A stretch of DNA of 64,000 nt from Pseudomonas sp. efr-133-TYG-5 (GTDB taxonomy: Bacteria > Pseudomonadota > Gammaproteobacteria > Pseudomonadales > Pseudomonadaceae): assembly GCF_030209175.1 (NCBI RefSeq), contig NZ_JARVSM010000001.1, forward strand, positions 558,001-622,000, read 5' to 3'. Made by a program: the position numbers and the translations under genes. Every line of letters begins with the position of its first letter. Positions within the stretch are counted from its first letter, which is position 1. The notes beneath the pieces are model-generated. The model saw nothing but the letters and a program-made list of their open reading frames with translations, searched no databases and had not been told where the DNA came from. Shown piece after piece: positions 27,884 to 38,000 of this stretch.

Positions 27884-29035
27884 ATGCACGATCTCGAATT
27901 GACTGAAGACCAGGTAATGATCCGCGACATGGCCCGGGATTTCGCCCGTGGCGAAATCGCCCCCCACGCGCAGGCCTGGGAAAAGGCGGGCTGGATCGAC
28001 GATGCGCTGGTGGCGAAGATGGGCGAACTCGGCCTGCTCGGCATGGTGGTGCCGGAAGAATGGGGCGGCACTTACGTCGACTACGTGGCCTATGCGCTGG
28101 CGGTGGAAGAGATTTCCGCCGGTGACGGCGCCACCGGTGCGTTCATGAGCATCCACAACTCGGTTGGCTGCGGGCCGGTGCTCAATTACGGCAGCGAAGC
28201 ACAGAAGCAGACCTGGCTGGCGGATCTGGCCAGCGGCGCGGTGATCGGCTGCTTCTGCCTGACCGAGCCCCAGGCCGGCTCCGAGGCGCACAACCTGCGC
28301 ACCCGCGCCGAACTGCGCGACGGCCAGTGGGTGATCAATGGCGCCAAGCAATTCGTCAGCAACGGCAAGCGGGCGAAGCTGGCGATCGTGTTTGCCGTCA
28401 CCGATCCTGATCTGGGCAAGCGTGGGATCTCGGCGTTTCTGGTGCCGACTGATACACCGGGTTTCATCGTCGATCGCACCGAACACAAGATGGGCATCCG
28501 CGCGTCCGACACCTGCGCGGTGACGCTGAACGACTGCAGCATTCCCGAAGCCAATCTGCTCGGTGAGCGTGGTAAAGGCTTGGCGATTGCCCTCTCCAAC
28601 CTCGAAGGCGGCCGCATCGGCATCGCCGCCCAGGCGCTGGGCATCGCCCGTGCGGCGTTCGAAGCGGCGCTGGGTTACGCCCGTGATCGGGTGCAGTTCG
28701 GCAAAGCGATTGTCGAGCACCAGAGCATTGCCAACCTGCTGGCCGACATGCAGATGCAGATCAACGCGGCGCGTTTGATGATCCTGCACGCGGCGCGGTT
28801 GCGCACGGCAGGCAAACCGTGTCTGTCGGAGGCGTCGCAGGCCAAGCTGTTCGCTTCGGAAATGGCTGAGAAGGTGTGCTCGTCAGCGATTCAGATTCAT
28901 GGCGGGTATGGCTATCTGGAGGATTACCCGGTGGAGAAGTATTACCGGGATGCGCGGATTACCCAGATTTATGAGGGGTCGAGCGAGATTCAGCGCATGG
29001 TGATTGCGCGGGAGTTGAAGAACTACCCACTCTGA
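27884..29035 (+). CDS. Acyl-CoA dehydrogenase (isobutyryl-CoA dehydrogenase-like)
   Basis: FAD-dependent acyl-CoA dehydrogenase of 383 residues. FAD/substrate contacts are in [20 protein letters not shown], and the catalytic glutamate is intact in [18 protein letters not shown]. Pairing with 3-hydroxyisobutyryl-CoA hydrolase in one unit suggests isobutyryl-CoA as substrate (valine catabolism), delivering electrons to ETF. It ends 37 bases before the convergent enoyl-CoA hydratase gene, with a strong hairpin between. Confidence 0.93.
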   Translation: MHDLELTEDQVMIRDMARDFARGEIAPHAQAWEKAGWIDDALVAKMGELGLLGMVVPEEWGGTYVDYVAYALAVEEISAGDGATGAFMSIHNSVGCGPVLNYGSEAQKQTWLADLASGAVIGCFCLTEPQAGSEAHNLRTRAELRDGQWVINGAKQFVSNGKRAKLAIVFAVTDPDLGKRGISAFLVPTDTPGFIVDRTEHKMGIRASDTCAVTLNDCSIPEANLLGERGKGLAIALSNLEGGRIGIAAQALGIARAAFEAALGYARDRVQFGKAIVEHQSIANLLADMQMQINAARLMILHAARLRTAGKPCLSEASQAKLFASEMAEKVCSSAIQIHGGYGYLEDYPVEKYYRDARITQIYEGSSEIQRMVIARELKNYPL

Positions 29036-29040
29036 CTGAT

Positions 29041-29065
29041 CGCCCCCACGCCATGCGTGGGGGCG
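29041..29065. terminator. Perfect 11-bp GC hairpin between convergent genes
   Basis: CGCCCCCACGC, loop CAT, GCGTGGGGGCG. There is no T-run on either strand, so it may act as a bidirectional RNA 3' end stabiliser or weak terminator shared by the two convergent branched-chain acyl-CoA units. Confidence 0.6.
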
Positions 29066-29072
29066 AACGCTG

Positions 29073-29846
29073 TTACTTGCCTTGGAACTCGGCGGGCCGC
29101 TTGGCAATGAATGCCGCCATCCCTTCCTTCTGATCCTGCGTCGCAAACGCCGCATGGAATACACGACGTTCGAAGCGCACGCCTTCAGTCAGGTTGACTT
29201 CGAACGCACGGTTGACGCTCTCCTTGACCATCATCGCAATCGGCAACGACTTGCTGGCAATCAGCGCGGCGACCTTCAGCGCTTCATCGAGCAGTTCATC
29301 GCTCGGCACGATCCGCGCAACGATGCCACAGCGCTCGGCTTCCACCGCATCGATCAAGCGCCCGCTCAGGCACATTTCCATGGCCTTGGCCTTACCCACG
29401 GCACGGGTCAGGCGCTGGGTGCCGCCCATGCCCGGGAGCACGCCGAGGTTGATTTCCGGCTGGCCGAATTTGGCGTTGTCGCCAGCCAGGATGAAGTCGC
29501 ACATCAGTGCCAGCTCGCAGCCACCGCCCAGGGCGAAGCCGTTGACCGCTGCGATGATCGGCTTGCGCCGGTTGGCCACACGGTCGCTGTCGCTGAACAG
29601 GTCGTCCAGGTAAATCTGCGGATAGGTCAGCTCGGCCATTTCCTTGATGTCGGCACCGGCGGCGAAGGCTTTTTTCGAGCCGGTGATGACGATGCAACCG
29701 ATATTGGCATCGGCTTCCAGGCCATCGAGGGCGTGGTTCACTTCGCTGACCAGTTGCGCGTTGAGGGCATTCAGCGCCTGCGGGCGATTGAGGGTGATCA
29801 AGCCGACGCGGCCGTGGTTTTCTAGCAAAATCGTTTCGTAACTCAT
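29073..29846 (-). CDS. Enoyl-CoA hydratase
   Basis: Crotonase family enzyme of 257 residues, the standard enoyl-CoA hydratase length. The oxyanion-hole segment is [13 protein letters not shown], and both catalytic glutamates lie in [16 protein letters not shown] and [20 protein letters not shown]. It hydrates tiglyl-CoA, methacrylyl-CoA or crotonyl-CoA in beta-oxidation-like steps. The start was set at 29846 because AAGGAA lies about seven bases upstream; an in-frame start six residues earlier lacks this. It is the last gene of the minus-strand unit, 14 bases after the acyl-CoA dehydrogenase gene. Confidence 0.94.
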   Translation of the reverse strand: MSYETILLENHGRVGLITLNRPQALNALNAQLVSEVNHALDGLEADANIGCIVITGSKKAFAAGADIKEMAELTYPQIYLDDLFSDSDRVANRRKPIIAAVNGFALGGGCELALMCDFILAGDNAKFGQPEINLGVLPGMGGTQRLTRAVGKAKAMEMCLSGRLIDAVEAERCGIVARIVPSDELLDEALKVAALIASKSLPIAMMVKESVNRAFEVNLTEGVRFERRVFHAAFATQDQKEGMAAFIAKRPAEFQGK

Positions 29847-29860
29847 GTGCAGATTCCTTC

Positions 29861-30988
29861 TCAAAGATTGCGCGAAATGACCATGCGCTGAATATCGCTG
29901 GTGCCTTCGTAGATCTGGCAGACCCGCACGTCGCGGTAGATCCGCTCCAGCGGGAAGTCGTTGAGGTAACCGTATCCGCCGAGGGTTTGCAACGCCATCG
30001 AGCAGACTTTCTCGGCCATTTCCGAGGCGAACAGCTTGGCCATCGACGCCTCGACCAGGGCCGGCTGACCGCTGTCACGCAGTGCGGCGGCGTAATGCAC
30101 CATTTGCCGGGCCACGGCGATTTGCGTCGCCATGTCGGCCAAACGGAATGCCACGGCCTGATGTTCGATGATCGGCTTGCCGAACGTGTCACGTTCGCGG
30201 GCGTAATCGCGCGCCGCTTCGAACGCGGCACGGGCCATGCCCACTGCTTGCGAAGCGATGCCGACGCGGCCGCCCTCGAGGTTGGCCAGGGCGATCCTGT
30301 AGCCCTCGCCCTCCTCGCCCAAGCGGTTGGCCACCGGCACTTTGACGTCTTCGAAGAGGATCTGGCAGGTGTCCGAGGCGTGCTGGCCGAGCTTGTCTTC
30401 GACCCGGGCGACGGTGTAACCCGGTGAATCGGTCGGCACGATGAACGCGCTGATCCCACGTTTGCCGGCACTCGGATCGGTTACCGCAAACACGATCACA
30501 ATCCCGGCGTTCTGCCCGGAGGTGATGAACTGCTTGCAGCCGTTGAGCACGTAGTGATCGCCCTCCAGCCGGGCGCGGGTCTTCAGGCTGCTGGCGTCGG
30601 AGCCGGCCTGCGGTTCGGTGAGGGCGAACGCACCAAGCATCGCCCCACTGGCCAGCGGCTTGAGGAAGCGTTCGCGCTGGTCGTCGTTGCCGAACTTGAG
30701 GATCGGCACGCAACCGACCGAGTTGTGCACGCTCATGATCGTCGAGCAGGCACCGTCGCCGGCGGCGATTTCTTCCAGGGCCATGGCATAGGCCAGGTAG
30801 CCGGTGTCACAACCGCCCCACTGCTCCGGCACCAGCATGCCGAAGAAGCCCAGCTCGGCCATTTCGCCGATGGCTTCCTTGGGAAAGCGGTGTTCGCGAT
30901 CCCACTCGGCGGCGAACGGTTTCAGCCGTTCCTCGGCAAACTGCCGGGCCATGTCGCGGATCTGGGTTTGGTCTTCGTTGGCAATCAT
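29861..30988 (-). CDS. Short/branched-chain acyl-CoA dehydrogenase
   Basis: Acyl-CoA dehydrogenase of 375 residues with [19 protein letters not shown] and intact catalytic glutamate in [18 protein letters not shown]. In the unit with thiolase, HSD10-like dehydrogenase and enoyl-CoA hydratase it fits 2-methylbutyryl-CoA dehydrogenase of isoleucine catabolism; an equivalent fad-x cluster is known in P. putida. A REP doublet separates it from the thiolase gene upstream, so its expression may be uncoupled from the first three genes. Confidence 0.93.
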   Translation of the reverse strand: MIANEDQTQIRDMARQFAEERLKPFAAEWDREHRFPKEAIGEMAELGFFGMLVPEQWGGCDTGYLAYAMALEEIAAGDGACSTIMSVHNSVGCVPILKFGNDDQRERFLKPLASGAMLGAFALTEPQAGSDASSLKTRARLEGDHYVLNGCKQFITSGQNAGIVIVFAVTDPSAGKRGISAFIVPTDSPGYTVARVEDKLGQHASDTCQILFEDVKVPVANRLGEEGEGYRIALANLEGGRVGIASQAVGMARAAFEAARDYARERDTFGKPIIEHQAVAFRLADMATQIAVARQMVHYAAALRDSGQPALVEASMAKLFASEMAEKVCSMALQTLGGYGYLNDFPLERIYRDVRVCQIYEGTSDIQRMVISRNL

Positions 30989-31022
30989 GGTGAGTCCTTA
31001 CTTCAGGTTCATTCACACATCC

Positions 31023-31112
31023 CGTGGGAGCGAGCTTGCTCGCCAATGCGGTGCGTCATTCAACTCGAATGCTGGCTGACACGACGCCTTCGCGAGCAAG
31101 CTCGCGCCCACT
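31023..31112. repeat. REP doublet
   Basis: CGTGGGAGCGAGCTTGCTCGCCAA, centre with GCGTCATTCA...GGCTGACACG, then TTCGCGAGCAAGCTCGCGCCCAC. It is the clearest copy of the family also found at 14165 and 16866, and lies between the acyl-CoA dehydrogenase and thiolase genes. Confidence 0.82.
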
Positions 31113-31128
31113 AGAATTGGCGTTTGCT

Positions 31129-32322
31129 TCAATAGACGCATTCCACGGCCATCGCCGTGGCTTCACCGCCGCCGATACAGATCGCCGCAATCCCACGCTT
31201 CAGGTTTTTCTGGCGCAGGGCCGAGAGCAAGGTCACCAGAATCCGCGCACCCGAGGCGCCGATCGGATGGCCCAGCGCGCAGGCGCCGCCGTGCACGTTG
31301 AGCTTGTCGTGGGGAATTTCCAGGTGAGTCATCGCCGCCATCGCCACCACGGCGAACGCTTCGTTGATCTCGAACAGGTCGACCTCGTTCAGCGCCCAGC
31401 CGGTTTTCTTCAGCAGCTTCTTGATCGCGCCAATCGGCGCCACCGGGAACAGCCCCGGGGTGTCAGCGAAGGCTGCGTGGCCGTGAATCACCGCCAGTGG
31501 TTTGAGCCCCTGTTTCTGCGCTTGCGACTGGCGCATCAGCACCAGGGCGGCAGCGCCGTCGGAGATCGAACTGGAGTTCGCCGCAGTCACGCTGCCGCCT
31601 TCGCGGAAGGCCGGTTTCAACGAGGCAACCTTGTCCAGCTTGGCTTTCGGTGGTTGCTCGTCATTGCTGATCAGCACTTGTTCCTTGCCGACGGTCACGG
31701 TCAGCGGAACGATCTCGGCCTTGAAACTGCCGTCCTTGATCGCCTGCTGGGCGCGGGTGGTCGAGGCGATGGCGAAGGCGTCCTGCGCCTCGCGGCTGAA
31801 ACCGTTGGTTTCGGCGCAGTCTTCGGCGAAGGTGCCCATCAGGCGACCCTTGTCGTAGGCGTCTTCGAGGCCGTCGAGGAACATCGAATCGAGCACCCGG
31901 CCATGGCCCATGCGGTAGCCGCTGCGGGCGCGATCAAGCAGGTATGGCGCGTTGGACATGCTTTCCATGCCACCGGCGATCACCACGTCGGCGCTGCCGG
32001 CCAGTAGCATGTCGTGGGCGAGGATGGTGGTTTCCATGCCGGAACCGCACATCTTGTTGACGGTGGTGCAGCGGGTCGACTTGTCCAGCCCGGCGCCCAG
32101 GGCCGCCTGGCGTGCCGGTGCCTGGCCGAGGCCGGCGGGCAGTACGCAACCGAACAGCACTTCGTCGACGGCATCGGCGGCGACACCGGCCCGTTCCACC
32201 GCCGCCTTGATCGCAGCGGCGCCGAGTTGCGGCGCGGTGAGGCTTTTCAGCTCGCCCTGGAAGCCCCCCATCGGGGTGCGGACAGCGCTGACGATGACAA
32301 TCGGATCGTTGGCAATGGTCAT
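31129..32322 (-). CDS. Acetyl-CoA acetyltransferase / 3-ketoacyl-CoA thiolase
   Basis: Thiolase of 397 residues. The acyl-accepting cysteine is C92 in NKMCGSGM, the histidine is in GHPIGASGARI, and the second cysteine is in AICIGGGEATAM. In this neighbourhood it probably cleaves 2-methylacetoacetyl-CoA to acetyl-CoA and propionyl-CoA at the end of isoleucine degradation, though it could also act on acetoacetyl-CoA. It matches the position of fadAx in the P. putida fad-x cluster. It follows the HSD10-like gene by 12 bases. Confidence 0.95.
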   Translation of the reverse strand: MTIANDPIVIVSAVRTPMGGFQGELKSLTAPQLGAAAIKAAVERAGVAADAVDEVLFGCVLPAGLGQAPARQAALGAGLDKSTRCTTVNKMCGSGMETTILAHDMLLAGSADVVIAGGMESMSNAPYLLDRARSGYRMGHGRVLDSMFLDGLEDAYDKGRLMGTFAEDCAETNGFSREAQDAFAIASTTRAQQAIKDGSFKAEIVPLTVTVGKEQVLISNDEQPPKAKLDKVASLKPAFREGGSVTAANSSSISDGAAALVLMRQSQAQKQGLKPLAVIHGHAAFADTPGLFPVAPIGAIKKLLKKTGWALNEVDLFEINEAFAVVAMAAMTHLEIPHDKLNVHGGACALGHPIGASGARILVTLLSALRQKNLKRGIAAICIGGGEATAMAVECVY

Positions 32323-32334
32323 GGGAAATCCTCC

Positions 32335-33096
32335 TTACTTGGCGGCCATGCGCAAGGCACCGTCGAGACGGATTACCTCGCCGTTGAGCATGCTGTTTTC
32401 AATGATATGCCGCACCAGCGCGGCGTATTCGGCCGGTTTGCCCAGGCGCGGCGGGAATGGCACGCCGGCGGCCAGGGAGTCGCGCACTTCGGCGGTCATG
32501 CCGGCCATCATCGGCGTTTCGAAGATACCCGGGGCGATGGTCATCACACGGATGCCGAAGCGCGCCAGTTCACGGGCGGCAGGCAGGGTCAGGCTGGCAA
32601 TTGCGCCTTTTGACGCGGAATACGCGGCCTGGCCGATCTGCCCGTCGAACGCCGCCACCGAGGCGGTGTTGATGATCACGCCGCGCTCGCCGTCGGCGTT
32701 GGCTTCGCCTTCGGCCATCGCTGCCGCCGCCAGGCGCAGCATGTTGAAACTGCCGATCAGGTTGACGTTGATCACCTGGCTGAAACTGGCCAGGGCGTGC
32801 GGACCGTTCTTGCCGAGGATCTTCTCGCCCCGGACGATACCCGCGCAATTGACCAGGCCATTGAGGCTGCCAAAGGCTGCCACGGTCGCCTGTACGGCGG
32901 CTTCGGCGGCGGCTTCGTTGCTGATGTCGGCGACCACGCTCTGCGCACCGAGGCGCTGGGCCTGGGCGGCGACCGCTTCGGCATTCATGTCCACCAGCAT
33001 CACTTTGGCGCCGGCCTCAACCAGCACCTCAGCGGTGGCTGCACCGAGGCCGGAGGCGCCGCCGGTGACGATAAAAACCTTGTTCTCGATCTGCAT
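32335..33096 (-). CDS. 3-hydroxy-2-methylbutyryl-CoA dehydrogenase-like SDR (HSD10 type)
   Basis: Short-chain dehydrogenase of 253 residues. The NAD-binding motif is TGGASGLG (11-18), and the catalytic triad is S146, Y159 and K163 in [20 protein letters not shown] followed by K. The loop [15 protein letters not shown] and overall length are typical of the HSD17B10 group that oxidises 2-methyl-3-hydroxybutyryl-CoA in isoleucine catabolism. It lies between the acyl-CoA synthetase and thiolase genes on the minus strand, with short gaps consistent with one operon. Confidence 0.93.
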   Translation of the reverse strand: MQIENKVFIVTGGASGLGAATAEVLVEAGAKVMLVDMNAEAVAAQAQRLGAQSVVADISNEAAAEAAVQATVAAFGSLNGLVNCAGIVRGEKILGKNGPHALASFSQVINVNLIGSFNMLRLAAAAMAEGEANADGERGVIINTASVAAFDGQIGQAAYSASKGAIASLTLPAARELARFGIRVMTIAPGIFETPMMAGMTAEVRDSLAAGVPFPPRLGKPAEYAALVRHIIENSMLNGEVIRLDGALRMAAK

Positions 33097-33111
33097 GACT
33101 GACTTCCTGAT

Positions 33112-34776
33112 TCAAGCTGAAACGTTGTGCGCCGCGGCCTCTTGAGCCTTGGCGATTTCCTGGTTGCGCAAGATAAAGCGCTGCAATTTGCCACTTGGGG
33201 TCTTGGGCAATTCGCTGACAAATTCGATTTCCCGCGGATACGAATGCGCGGCCAGACGCTTGCGCACGTGCTGGCGCAGCTCCTCGGCCAGCGCGGGTTC
33301 GGCGCGGTATTGCGGGTTGAGCACGACGAATGCCTTGACCAGTTCGGTGCGCTCCGGATCGGGTTTGCCGACCACCGCGGCCTCGACGACCGCCGGGTGT
33401 TCGATCAGGGCGCTTTCCACGTCGAACGGGCCGACCCGATAACCGGACGTGGTGATCACGTCATCGCTGCGGCCGACGAAACTGATGCTGCCGTCCGGGT
33501 TCCACTCCACGGTGTCGCCACTCAGGTAATAGTCACCGACGAAGGCTTTGGTCGGCGCCCCGGCATAACCGGCGAACCAGCACATGGGCGACTGCGTACG
33601 GTCGATGGCGAGGATGCCGGGCTGGCCGACGCCGAGTTCATTGTGCTGTTCGTCGAGCACCACGATGCGATGCCCCGGCGAGGCGAAACCGGCGGCGCCG
33701 AGGTGGATCGGGTGGTCGAGGCCGTGGTGGTTGCACAGGATCATGCCCAGTTCGGTCTGGCCGTAATGGTCGTGAATGACCACGCCGAGGTTATCGGCGA
33801 ACCAGCGGATCACTTCCGGGTTCAACGGCTCGCCGGCGCTGCTGACAATGCGCAGCTTGCCCTTGATCGATCTGGCGAATTCGTCACCGCCGGCAATCAG
33901 CAAGCGGTACGCCGTCGGCGAGCCGGTGAGATTTGTGATGCCGTATTTATTGATCACGCGGCAAGTGCTTTCGAGGGTGAACGGGCCATCGTAGAAGGTG
34001 ATCGGATGCCCCAGCGCCAGCGGCCCGGTGACGCCGAAATAAATGCCGTAGGCCCAGCCCGGATCGGCGACGTTCCAGAACGCATCTTCCGGGCGCAGGT
34101 CCACGGCATCGCGGGTGTAGCTCTGGAACGCGACAATGGCCTTGAGCGGCACCGCCAGCGCTTTCGACGGCCCGGTGGTGCCCGAGGTGAACATCAGCAG
34201 GAACGGGTCTTCGCCGGTGAGCATGACCGGTTCGCAGACATTGGCCTGGTTGGGCACTTCGGCCCAGAAACTGAAATCGCCGCGAACGATGCCCTGGCCC
34301 TTGGCGCCGCCGACGGTGACCACGGTCGGGCAGTCGGCGACTTCGCTGAGTTTCGCCCGGTTGACCGCGTCGGTCACCACCACTTTGGCGCCGGAACTGT
34401 GCAGTCGATGCTCAAGAGCCTTGGGCCCGAACGCGGTGAACAGCGGTTGATACACCGCGCCGATGCGCCAGGTGGCGAACACCGTGATCAGCAATTCGAT
34501 ATTGCGCGGCAGCAGGCCGGCAACCCGGTCACCCTTCTGCACGCCCTGGGCGAGCAGGAAATTGGCGAAGCGCGCGGCCTTGTCCTGCAGGTCGCTGAAG
34601 GTGTACGTCGCACTGCTGCCGTCGCGACCTTCCCAGAACAGCGCGATGCGCCCGGGCAAGGCATGGCGGTCACAACATTCGACGCAGGCGTTCAGCGCCT
34701 CCAGTGAGCCGCTGAGTGCGGCGTCCACGGTGTGCTGATAGTTGAACTGGGTGGTAGCAGACAAGTAATCGCGCAT
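33112..34776 (-). CDS. Acyl-CoA synthetase (AMP-dependent ligase)
   Basis: ANL-superfamily adenylating enzyme of 554 residues. The phosphate-binding loop is MFTSGTTGPSKALAVP, the adenine motif is HDHYGQTELGM, and the C-terminal catalytic lysine is in LPKTPSGKLQRFILR. It activates a short or branched-chain acid (for example 2-methylbutyrate or isobutyrate) with CoA for the downstream enzymes. The start was placed at 34776, giving MRDYLSATTQF, because an AGAGGGA site precedes it; a longer frame to 34905 enters A+T-rich promoter DNA. It is the first gene of the minus-strand catabolic unit. Confidence 0.93.
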   Translation of the reverse strand: MRDYLSATTQFNYQHTVDAALSGSLEALNACVECCDRHALPGRIALFWEGRDGSSATYTFSDLQDKAARFANFLLAQGVQKGDRVAGLLPRNIELLITVFATWRIGAVYQPLFTAFGPKALEHRLHSSGAKVVVTDAVNRAKLSEVADCPTVVTVGGAKGQGIVRGDFSFWAEVPNQANVCEPVMLTGEDPFLLMFTSGTTGPSKALAVPLKAIVAFQSYTRDAVDLRPEDAFWNVADPGWAYGIYFGVTGPLALGHPITFYDGPFTLESTCRVINKYGITNLTGSPTAYRLLIAGGDEFARSIKGKLRIVSSAGEPLNPEVIRWFADNLGVVIHDHYGQTELGMILCNHHGLDHPIHLGAAGFASPGHRIVVLDEQHNELGVGQPGILAIDRTQSPMCWFAGYAGAPTKAFVGDYYLSGDTVEWNPDGSISFVGRSDDVITTSGYRVGPFDVESALIEHPAVVEAAVVGKPDPERTELVKAFVVLNPQYRAEPALAEELRQHVRKRLAAHSYPREIEFVSELPKTPSGKLQRFILRNQEIAKAQEAAAHNVSA

Positions 34777-35053
34777 TGCCAGAATCCCTCTGTGTTTCTT
34801 ATTAGGTTGGGGGAACCGTAAACAACACAGGGATACTCGCTCCGCACGGGGGCTGCGGCAATGGTCAAAGCTTTCAATGTGGATGACTGGTTTGGCCAAG
34901 AACAAGCGGACTGCGGTTGCATCAAAGCCATCTGCGAATCACATCTTGATAATTAACCAATGTAGCCAATAAGAACTTGCCTTGTTAGTTTGCCGCAGCA
35001 TTAATCAACTCCAATGTTCAGCACTTTAAAACCGATCCTGCCAGGGAGGCAGC
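34777..35053. promoter_or_regulatory. A+T-rich divergent promoter region between acyl-CoA synthetase and toxin genes
   Basis: 277 bases with a marked drop in G+C, especially 34935-35030. It should contain promoters for both divergent genes. The toxin ribosome site GGGAGGCAGC is immediately before ATG 35054. No palindromic operator stands out. Confidence 0.5.
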
Positions 35054-38000
35054 ATGTTGCCCAATACAAACAAGTTCGACACCCAAGCGTTCATCTTCCA
35101 ACAATCGATCAGCAAACAGTTTGCTGATCGCCCGACACTGCGCAGCGTTGCCAGAACACAACTTCAACACGCGCTGGACAATGGGCTGACTGATCAATCA
35201 GTGCCGGTAGAACAAATCGTTATCACTCATCCACTGGCCGATTCGGCACCACAGCAGAGCCCGTTGCTGGATGAGTTTCTATCGGCATTCAGCCAAGGCC
35301 GCAATCTCGCGTTGACGCCCGCCGGCCTTGGCCTTAGCGTGCTGCGCCCGGGCCAGGCCGCGCAATCATTGCAGCTTGAAACAGCGAGAGTCGAGCAGAC
35401 ACTCGACGCCCTCGCCCAGACCCTGGTGCAGGCATTGCAAACGGCATTGCTGGAATATTGGCAAGAGGACGCCGATAACGGCATGAGTCGCTGGCAATGG
35501 TTTGCCGAAACACTCAAAGATGCCTGCGCCACCAATATCAATGAGGACTTATATCAGTCAGATCCCGAGCTGTATGTTTCATTGGTACAAGTGGTCAATC
35601 GAGCCGGAATAACCAACCACGAACAGATCAACCAACCACTGCGCAGCCGCGCCTGGTTATTGAAAGTCACAATAAACAACGACAGCGGCGATACTTCACT
35701 TATTTATCCGGCGGTGTTCTTTAATCGAGCAGCAGCCATTGTCTGCTGTCAGCCGTCCGGCGCGCTGACGGTGTTCGCCACAGTGGCAGAATGTTTCGAC
35801 AAGGTTGCCGAAGAGTTGCAAGGTCGCTGGGAAATCGATGCCCTGGCCTGCGAGCGCTTCGAGCCGGACGCGGACGTCTTCGATGAACTGGCGCGGGTGC
35901 TGATCGATCAGCAAATGCTCGATCTGGAAAACCTGTGGATCCCGATCGATGAGATGTTCGACAGCGCCGCGCAGCAGATCGAGCAGCTCACCGACCCGCT
36001 GCGATCAGTCGCGGGCAAGGCGCCGCAAGCGTCCTTGCCGGCACGTATCGACCAGCACCTGCCGCAATGGTTGAAGCAGGCCAGCGCAACCGACCGGCGT
36101 GCCTATCGGCACTTCCTGTCGGCCATGGCCGCGGCGTACTTCGAATGGGATGGCGCGACCTACTTCAGTGATCTGCAATCGATTCGCGACTTCACCTATC
36201 AGGCGCTCGTCACGCAAATGGACAAGGCGCAACAGGAGCCGGTCGATCCGGATCAGGTCGAGCTGCACATCAAGGTTGCGCACGGGGTGATTTTCGGCTC
36301 CGGTTATGTCGAGACAAAACGCGTCAGCCTGATCGATGCGGCCCTGGAAAACCTTGCCGGTCTGCCGTGGGGCGATATGCAGGTGGCCCGCCGCGATCAA
36401 CAGGACTTGCCCGCATGGATGACCGCGGACAACGTCAAGGCGTTGATCCAGGCAGTGGATATCGGCCGCGTCTATCCGGCGTACCTGCAACAACATCTAC
36501 GCGATAACCGTGCTGAGGCCCGCAGCCGCCAGAAGCTGTTCGCCCTGCATCTGCGCAATCAGTTGCCGCTGCAGGCACTCGAGAGCGCATTGAAAGGCAG
36601 CCACGGCTTCGATCACAGCGGTTACCAGACAATCGTCGCGCTGACGGACGCCTCCAGCATTTTCGCCGACCGTCAGGTGGCTATCCGACCGCTGCACCTG
36701 CGGCTGGGGCCGGTGCTGAACATGTTTGTCATCGAGGCGCTGGGCCAGCCTGACGCACCGGTCGTCCTGTACCGGCCGTTCTACACGCCGTCATTGCAGC
36801 AATACGCGTCGCGGGCCCATCTGCAACACGCCCTGGCAACCGACGAATCGCTTCAACACAGTGTGACGCCCTGGTACCACGCCGTGGTCAAGGGCACCGG
36901 CCTGCTCGGGGCCAACGAAATCGTGCACCGCTGGGAGATGCACCTTGCGCCCCCCCTGCAAGACGATGTTTTTCAGCACCTGTTCGAGGCCAACACTCAG
37001 GCACTGATTGAACTGGCAGATCATCAATCGGTGTCCGATGCGGAAAATCGCTGGGCCAATTTCCAGACACTCGGCTGGCTGATCTTCGAAGCCGCGTTGC
37101 CGCTGGTGACCGGGCCGGCAGCCATGGCCGGCTGGCTGGTGATATTGGCGGCCAGCCTGAAAAGCGACCTTGAAGCGCTTGGCGCCAGCGACGGCAGCGA
37201 CAAATCCTTTGCCGTCGCCGACCTGCTGCTCAATCTGGTCGCAGTGCTCATGCATGCCGGCCGGCTGTCGCCGGAGTCTGCGCCTGGCGCTCCACGCGCC
37301 CCACTCGGCGTTGAGCCCGAGGCCTTCAAACCCATTGCGCATGATGCGCCGCCCGCCCCTCTGCCCGTGCGCCTGATCGAGGGCCGGCGGCAGACGGTCG
37401 CGCTGCACCCGCAGGTCGATCTCGCCGCCACCGATAATGCCTGGGCAACGCCTCGGCAGCGCTTGAACCCGGGCCAGCAGGCCGTGCTGGACGGGTTCGC
37501 CGTGCAGATGCCGGCGCATCCCGGCGAACCCGTTGCGCAAGGCCGGCACAAGGGCCTGTACCGGTATCAGGACAAATGGCATGCGCGCGTCGGCGAGCAG
37601 TTTTTCCGGGTGTCCGTCGAGGAAGGTCAGGTGCTGATCATTGACCCCCATGACATCACCCGCCCCGGCCCCTTCCTGCTGGCAGATGAGCAGGGACGCT
37701 GGGCGATCGATACCCGCTTGCGCCTCAGAGGCGGCGGCAAAAGAAAGCACGCGCCTGACGAAGCCGAGGCGCCAGCCCCGGCACGTCGCGCAGTGGCCGA
37801 TGCCAACGGGTTTCCGAGCGTGGTGGAAGAGGAAGTCACCACCTTGCCCACGCGCCTGTTTCATTACGTGAACCGCGACAAACTGGGCACGTTCTATGCT
37901 CAGGGCGGCGCCTTCATCGATTACTCGCCCAACGATGCCTACGGCAGGCCACAACGCAGGAATGTCGGCCTGTATGTCACCGACCTGGCGCCGGATTCGA

